Part shown: positions 31,981 through 35,928 of the stretch, piece after piece
Numbering within the stretch: position 1 is the first letter of the stretch
Layout of the letters: each line of letters starts with the position of its first letter
NCBI GenBank assembly: GCA_014378995.1
Contig: JACMMP010000023.1
Location: forward strand, 1-35,928
Direction: 5' to 3'
DNA: 35,928 bases
Source: Hyphomonadaceae bacterium
GTDB lineage: Bacteria > Pseudomonadota > Alphaproteobacteria > Caulobacterales > Aquidulcibacteraceae
Notes under the pieces: model-generated
Told to the model about the DNA's origin: nothing
What the model saw: only the letters and a program-made list of their open reading frames with translations
Database searches by the model: none
Position numbers and translations under genes: made by a program

Positions 31981-32231
31981 GCGATACGCCCCCCGACCGC
32001 CTCTCGGTCGATCCCGAAAACCCGCACTATGACGAAGCCGCACTGGCCCGCGGCGTGGGCATCCGGTTCAACGGCAACGAAAAGACGAACGTCGAGGAGT
32101 ATTGTGTCAGCGAGGGCTGGGTGCGCCTCGCCGTGGGCAAAACCCTAGATCGCCGCGGCAAGCAGCTGACAATCAAGTATAATGGCAAGGTCGAGCCCTA
32201 TTTTCAGGCTGAGCCCGCGAAAGAAGACTGA
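31977..32231 (+). CDS. DUF3297 family protein
   Basis: This 84-residue protein shows the compact DUF3297 core: DRLSVDPENPHYDEAALARG, then VGIRFNGNEKTNVEEYCVSE, GWVRLAVGKTLDRRGKQLTI and KGKVEPY-like KYNGKVEPYF. It is soluble and cytoplasmic in appearance; its role is unknown. The ATGA overlap with ppx implies coupled translation. Confidence 0.9.
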   Translation: MSDTPPDRLSVDPENPHYDEAALARGVGIRFNGNEKTNVEEYCVSEGWVRLAVGKTLDRRGKQLTIKYNGKVEPYFQAEPAKED

Positions 32232-32286
32232 GGCCCGCCCGCGCACCGTGCTAGTCTGAACCCTGCTCCACACGAGGCCCTGGCGC

Positions 32287-34317
32287 GTGACGGAAGAAGT
32301 CGGACCACGAAAGCTCGCCGCGATCATGTCGATCGACATCGCCGGTTATTCGGCGATGACGGAAACCGATGAATCACAGGCGGTGGAGCTTGTCTCGCGC
32401 CTGCGCGCGATGCTGCAAGAAGTGGCCAGCGCAAGAGAAGGCCGCATCTTCAACACCGCCGGCGACGGTTTCATGCTGGAGTTCAGCTCGGCGGCCGGCG
32501 CCCTTGCCGCGGCCGAACACGTCTGTGTCACGGTGGAGCGCAAAAGCATTCGCGTTGGCGTGCACATTGGCGACGTGATGATCTCGCACAATGGCGATCT
32601 GCTCGGGCACAGCGTCAATGTCGCCGCGCGTCTGCAGCAGCTTGCGCAGCCGGGCGACGTCGTCGTCTCGATGGACGTCCGCCGCGCCGTGCGTGGAGGG
32701 TTTGCGCAGCGGCTGCATCCAGCCGGCGCCGTGCAGCTCGACAAGATGAGCGAGGCGCTTGAGATATTCACGCTCGAAGCGATCGCCGCGCCAAAAACCC
32801 GCGGCAAGCGCACCGAGCCGGTAGTCGCGGTGCTGCCGTTCGATAACGAGAGCGACGATGCGCAAATGCATTATTTCTCGGACGGCGTCGCGGACGAAAT
32901 CATCATGACGCTGCTGCGGCAGTCCAAGATCAAGGTGATCGGGCGAACCTCGGCGTTCCAGTTTCGGGGCGACAAAAAGACGGAAGCGGCCAAAGCGCTG
33001 AAAGCGACGCATGTGCTTGACGGCGCCGTGCGTTGCGCTGGCTCGAAGCTGCGCGTCAGCGCGCAGCTGATTGAAGCGTCTAGCGGCATGGCGCTCTGGA
33101 GCGATCGCTTCGACGGCGAGCGCGCCGACGCATTCGCGCTGGAAGACGATATCGCCGCCAGGGTTGCGGCCTCGCTGCGCCGCTCGCTGGCGCAATCGGA
33201 ACGCGCCGCCCGCCCGATCAATCCGGCCGCCTATGATCTCTATCTGCGTGCGCGCCAGATTTGGCTGATGCTGAGCGATGTGGAGGAAGATCAGGCCGAA
33301 GTGCTGCTCGAACGCTGCGTCGCGCTGGAGCCGGACTTCGCTGACGGCTGGGCCGCGCTGGCGAGCGTGCGCGCATTCCTGCTGCCGCGTCACCGCGACA
33401 TGATCGGCGAGCCTCAGCACGATGCCGCGCTCGCGGCGGCGGAACGCGCGCTGGAGCTGGATCCCGACTGTGCGCAGGCGTTCGCGGCGCTCTCGCTGCT
33501 GAAGCCCGCTTTTGGCGATCACGCCGAAAAATTGCGTCTTGTCGATGAAGCGCTGAAGCGCACGCCGAACGATTCCTCGCTGCATGTGGCGCGTTCGGCC
33601 TGGCTGTACGGCGTTGGCCGTATGCGCGACGCCGCGGCGGCGCTGGAGGTCGCAAGCCGCCTCGATCCGCTTGGCCCTGCTGTGGAGGGGTTGCGCGCCA
33701 GCCTCATGACGGCGCGCGGCGAGGTGGCGACATCGATTGAAGTCATGCAGGCGGCATGGGCGCGTTGGCCCGATTCCGCCTTCATCTGGTATTTGATGTG
33801 GAGCACCTATTGCGCCGCAGGCCGCACCGACGAAGCAGAAGCGCTCGCGGCACCAGGCGTGCCGCCCCGGCGCAGCGTCACCGAGCGTGACGTCAGCGTG
33901 CTGCGCAATTACACGGCGATGCTTCGCCTGAGCGATGAAGAGCGGCGCGAAGCCTGCGAACGGCTGTGCACCCAGGCGGCGCACGCGGAAGGTCCGCTCG
34001 CGCTCTCCACCATCCTCTTTGTCGCGAGCCATGGCTGTCCGGACCGCGCGCTCGACGTGCTGGAAGCGGCGATGGATGCGGGGCGCGGCCTTCGCCCCGA
34101 TAATCACGACGCGTTCGGGATGGCGCGCGCCCAGTCGCCCCTCCAATTGTTCGTGAGCAATGGCGGGACGCCGGTCTGGCGACAACGGCGCTTTGCCAAA
34201 CTTGCCGTGCGGTTGGGGCTCGCCCAGTACTGGGTTGAAACCGGGCAGTGGCCAGATTGCGCCAAGGAAGTCGAGTACGATTTCAAGGCGGCATGCCGGG
34301 AGGCTTTATCAGCCTGA
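32287..34317 (+). CDS. Class III adenylate/guanylate cyclase fused to TolB-like and TPR regions
   Basis: The best start is GTG 32287, giving 676 residues. The cyclase domain (about 8-160) has the metal-binding aspartates Asp17 (SIDIAGYS) and Asp60 (NTAGDGFMLEF) and the transition-state region LLGHSVNVAARLQQL, so it looks catalytically competent. Then comes a TolB-like domain (about 178-310): VVAVLPFDNESDDAQMHYFS, DGVADEIIMTLL and IKVIGRTSAF. From 310 to the end are TPR-like helices (LDPDCAQAFAALSLLKPAFG, among others). This cyclase-TolB-TPR architecture is common in Alphaproteobacteria and cytosolic; the nucleotide made and the signal are unknown. The gene begins 55 bases after DUF3297. Confidence 0.9.
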   Translation: MTEEVGPRKLAAIMSIDIAGYSAMTETDESQAVELVSRLRAMLQEVASAREGRIFNTAGDGFMLEFSSAAGALAAAEHVCVTVERKSIRVGVHIGDVMISHNGDLLGHSVNVAARLQQLAQPGDVVVSMDVRRAVRGGFAQRLHPAGAVQLDKMSEALEIFTLEAIAAPKTRGKRTEPVVAVLPFDNESDDAQMHYFSDGVADEIIMTLLRQSKIKVIGRTSAFQFRGDKKTEAAKALKATHVLDGAVRCAGSKLRVSAQLIEASSGMALWSDRFDGERADAFALEDDIAARVAASLRRSLAQSERAARPINPAAYDLYLRARQIWLMLSDVEEDQAEVLLERCVALEPDFADGWAALASVRAFLLPRHRDMIGEPQHDAALAAAERALELDPDCAQAFAALSLLKPAFGDHAEKLRLVDEALKRTPNDSSLHVARSAWLYGVGRMRDAAAALEVASRLDPLGPAVEGLRASLMTARGEVATSIEVMQAAWARWPDSAFIWYLMWSTYCAAGRTDEAEALAAPGVPPRRSVTERDVSVLRNYTAMLRLSDEERREACERLCTQAAHAEGPLALSTILFVASHGCPDRALDVLEAAMDAGRGLRPDNHDAFGMARAQSPLQLFVSNGGTPVWRQRRFAKLAVRLGLAQYWVETGQWPDCAKEVEYDFKAACREALSA

Positions 34318-34342
34318 CCGCGCCTCGAGCCTCCGGCGACTC

Positions 34343-35491
34343 CTACGCGTCCTGGACCGTCACCTTGCCGTCTTTCAGCTTGAGCGCGAGCTTGCCATGC
34401 TTGAGCGCGAGAGCACGTTCCCCGAATACTTTGCGCCGCCAGCCCCTCAGCGCTGGGACGTCGGCGTCGTCGCTAGCGGCGATCGCCTCTACTTCCGATG
34501 CGGATGCGATCAAACGCGGGGCCACGCCGTGGGTCTCCGCTTCGTGGCGCAGCAGCACTTTCAGCAATTCGACCGTGGACCCGAGGCCGGAGGGAAGCGG
34601 CGGCGGACGATCGTATTTATAAACCGCGCGATCGGGATCGGAGAACGCGCGCTCGAGCGCCTGGGTCAGCTCCTGGGCGGCGCGCGAGTTGCCGAAGCCG
34701 CGCGGCACGGCGCGCATGCGGTCAAAGTCGGCCGCGCCCGTCGGGCGAATTTCGGCGATCTCGTAGAGCGCTTCGTCTTTGACGATGCGCCCACGGGGGA
34801 CGTCCCGGAGCTGCGACTGCCGCTCGCGCCAGGCGGCCGCGACTTGCAAGCCGAGAACGAAATCCGGCGTCGTCTTGCGCAGCTTTAGACGCTTCCACGC
34901 ATTTTCAGGCGTCGTGTCGTAGATGGCCGGATCGAGCAGATAAGCGTGTTCTTCGTCGAGCCAAGACAGACGATCTGCGCTTTGGAGCTTCTCGCGCAAT
35001 CGCGGATAGAGTTCGCGCAGATGCGTCACGTCGGCCAGTGCGTAAGCGAGCTGCGGTTCCGAGAGCGGCCGGCGGCTCCAATCGGTGAAGCGCGAGGACT
35101 TGTCCAGGCGCCGCTTCAGCACTTGCTGCACCAGCGCGTCGTACGCGACCGTGTCGCCGTAGCCGCAAGCCATCGCCGCGATCTGCGTATCGAACACGGG
35201 GTGCGGCAGCTGTGCGCTGAGCTTCAGGAAAATTTCCAGGTCCTGGCGCGCGGCGTGAAAGACCTTGAGAACGTTGGTGTCGGCCATTAGGTCGAGGAAA
35301 GGCTGAAGGTCGAGGCCCTCCGCCAGGGGATCGATGACCGCTTCCGCCCCCGGCGCCGCCGCCTGGATCAGGCACAGCTTGGGCCAATAGGTCGTCTCGC
35401 GCATGAACTCGGTGTCGACGGCGACGAAAGGCTGCGAGGCCAGTTCTTGGCGCAGTTCCTCTAAATCTGCCGTCTTGGTGATTACCCGCAT
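34343..35491 (-). CDS. rnd: Ribonuclease D
   Basis: ATG 35491 (MRVITKTADLEELRQEL) is the conserved start and gives 382 residues; ATG 35551 would add 20 proline-rich residues without family support. DEDDy exonuclease motifs: Exo I FVAVDTEFMRE (near 23-33), Exo II VFHAARQDLEIF (near 78-89) and Exo III with YALADVTHLRELY (near 146-158). An HRDC domain follows (about 195-285), with NWHRDC-like RLKLRKTTPDFVLGLQVAAA and LAWRERQSQ-type segments. The enzyme trims RNA 3' ends, including tRNA precursors. It converges on the cyclase gene with 25 bases between the stops. Confidence 0.93.
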   Translation of the reverse strand: MRVITKTADLEELRQELASQPFVAVDTEFMRETTYWPKLCLIQAAAPGAEAVIDPLAEGLDLQPFLDLMADTNVLKVFHAARQDLEIFLKLSAQLPHPVFDTQIAAMACGYGDTVAYDALVQQVLKRRLDKSSRFTDWSRRPLSEPQLAYALADVTHLRELYPRLREKLQSADRLSWLDEEHAYLLDPAIYDTTPENAWKRLKLRKTTPDFVLGLQVAAAWRERQSQLRDVPRGRIVKDEALYEIAEIRPTGAADFDRMRAVPRGFGNSRAAQELTQALERAFSDPDRAVYKYDRPPPLPSGLGSTVELLKVLLRHEAETHGVAPRLIASASEVEAIAASDDADVPALRGWRRKVFGERALALKHGKLALKLKDGKVTVQDA

Positions 35492-35569
35492 GGGCGCTGG
35501 TTGCGGTGCGCCGGGGCCGGGGTCAAGCGGAGAGGCGGTTCCCTCTGCCATTTGCCCACGAACTCAGGC

Positions 35570-35928
35570 TCATTGCAGCGGCGCAGCGTTAAATTGCTCG
35601 CCCAGCGCGCCATTGGCGACGAGCCCGCGGAGATAGGAATCGTCGTGCGCGGGCACGATGACCAAATCGGGCTCGGCCGCGGTGAGGTCGTGCAGGGCGC
35701 GCAGTTGGCGCAAAACGGCCGGGCGATCGGGATCGACGCCGTTCAAAATCAAGTTGATGAAACGCGGCCGTCCGCGCGCGTTTTCCACGCTCGACATCAC
35801 CCAGGCTATGTCACCGATGAAGAGGTACTCGCGCGATGCGGTGCGCGCATAAATGAGGATGGTGCCGGCCGAGTGCCCCGGCGCAGCCACAGCCACGACG
35901 CCCGGTGCGATGCGCTGCGGGGTCATCA
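35570..35928 (-). CDS. MBL-fold metallo-hydrolase (C-terminal part, runs off the right edge)
   Basis: The frame is open to the window edge, so the N-terminus with the HxHxDH motif is missing; the ATG at 35926 is probably internal. The visible part has the third metal histidine in AAPGHSAGTILIY, the bridging aspartate in YLFIGDIAWV and the late histidine in IVPAHDDSYL. These are normal for metallo-beta-lactamase-fold hydrolases of the N-acyl-homoserine-lactonase/quorum-quenching-like or glyoxalase II-like groups. The substrate cannot be read. It lies 78 bases upstream of the RNase D gene on the same strand. Confidence 0.8.
   Translation of the reverse strand, partial: MTPQRIAPGVVAVAAPGHSAGTILIYARTASREYLFIGDIAWVMSSVENARGRPRFINLILNGVDPDRPAVLRQLRALHDLTAAEPDLVIVPAHDDSYLRGLVANGALGEQFNAAPLQ

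Noticed and set aside
32374-34185. 603-codon minus-strand frame opposite the cyclase-TPR gene
   Set aside because: It is an antisense shadow: the plus strand carries intact cyclase, TolB and TPR motifs.

Overview
The window looks like chromosomal DNA of a GC-rich alphaproteobacterium, most likely Caulobacterales or Hyphomonadaceae. The signs are an HdaA-type DnaA regulator beside ppk and ppx, HWE-family histidine kinase signalling, promoters fitting the alphaproteobacterial general stress sigma factor EcfG (GGAAC-N16/17-CGTT), and very compact operons with ATGA overlaps and overlapping convergent stops. The taxonomic call is an inference from gene content.

Layout. 1-2289: end of a surface-polysaccharide locus (partial flippase, polyprenyl-phosphate sugar transferase), then tRNA-Ser(GCT). 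2622-7471: signalling block with a stand-alone CheB-like methylesterase, a single-domain response regulator and a CheB-CheR-PAS-HWE kinase fusion. 7659-9394: three small membrane or envelope stress proteins (DUF3618, holin-X-like, unknown) behind an EcfG-type promoter. 9508-11793: a small unknown protein, a DsbA/HCCA-isomerase-like protein and a sphingosine-phosphate-lyase-like PLP enzyme.

11844-16063 is the most unusual part: two related mobile elements sit 41 bp apart. Element 1 (11852-14657, 2,806 bp) has 35-bp imperfect terminal inverted repeats and a perfect 8-bp target duplication (GCAAAGCC). It carries an IS1-like DDE transposase plus cargo: a divergent HicA-like/HicB pair, a third co-transcribed gene and two small right-end genes. 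Element 2 (14699-16055, 1,357 bp) has diverged repeats of the same design (GG start, TTGAC at position 31) and a different perfect 8-bp duplication (GACCTTTG). It has no transposase and carries four other small genes. Both share a right-end module: a 15-bp identical subterminal block and a GP[KR]GE-type small protein. I read this as a family of cargo-carrying IS1-like transposons with a non-autonomous relative mobilised in trans.

16064-20488: remnants of small genes (including a twice-frameshifted KGG-type pseudogene), then a CotH-like secreted protein facing an operon of DUF4956 membrane protein, SdiA-regulated-type lipoprotein and secreted metallophosphatase. 20627-24696: ferredoxin-NADP reductase, M28 peptidase lipoprotein, methyltransferase and DUF1232 protein. 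24693-35928: housekeeping genes, namely purM-purN on the minus strand, then DUF2066, hdaA, ppk1, ppx, DUF3297 and a class III cyclase-TPR protein on the plus strand, then RNase D and the end of an MBL-fold hydrolase on the minus strand. The ppk1-ppx pair makes and degrades polyphosphate, and hdaA links the locus to replication control.

All calls come from reading the sequence. No database search was run.
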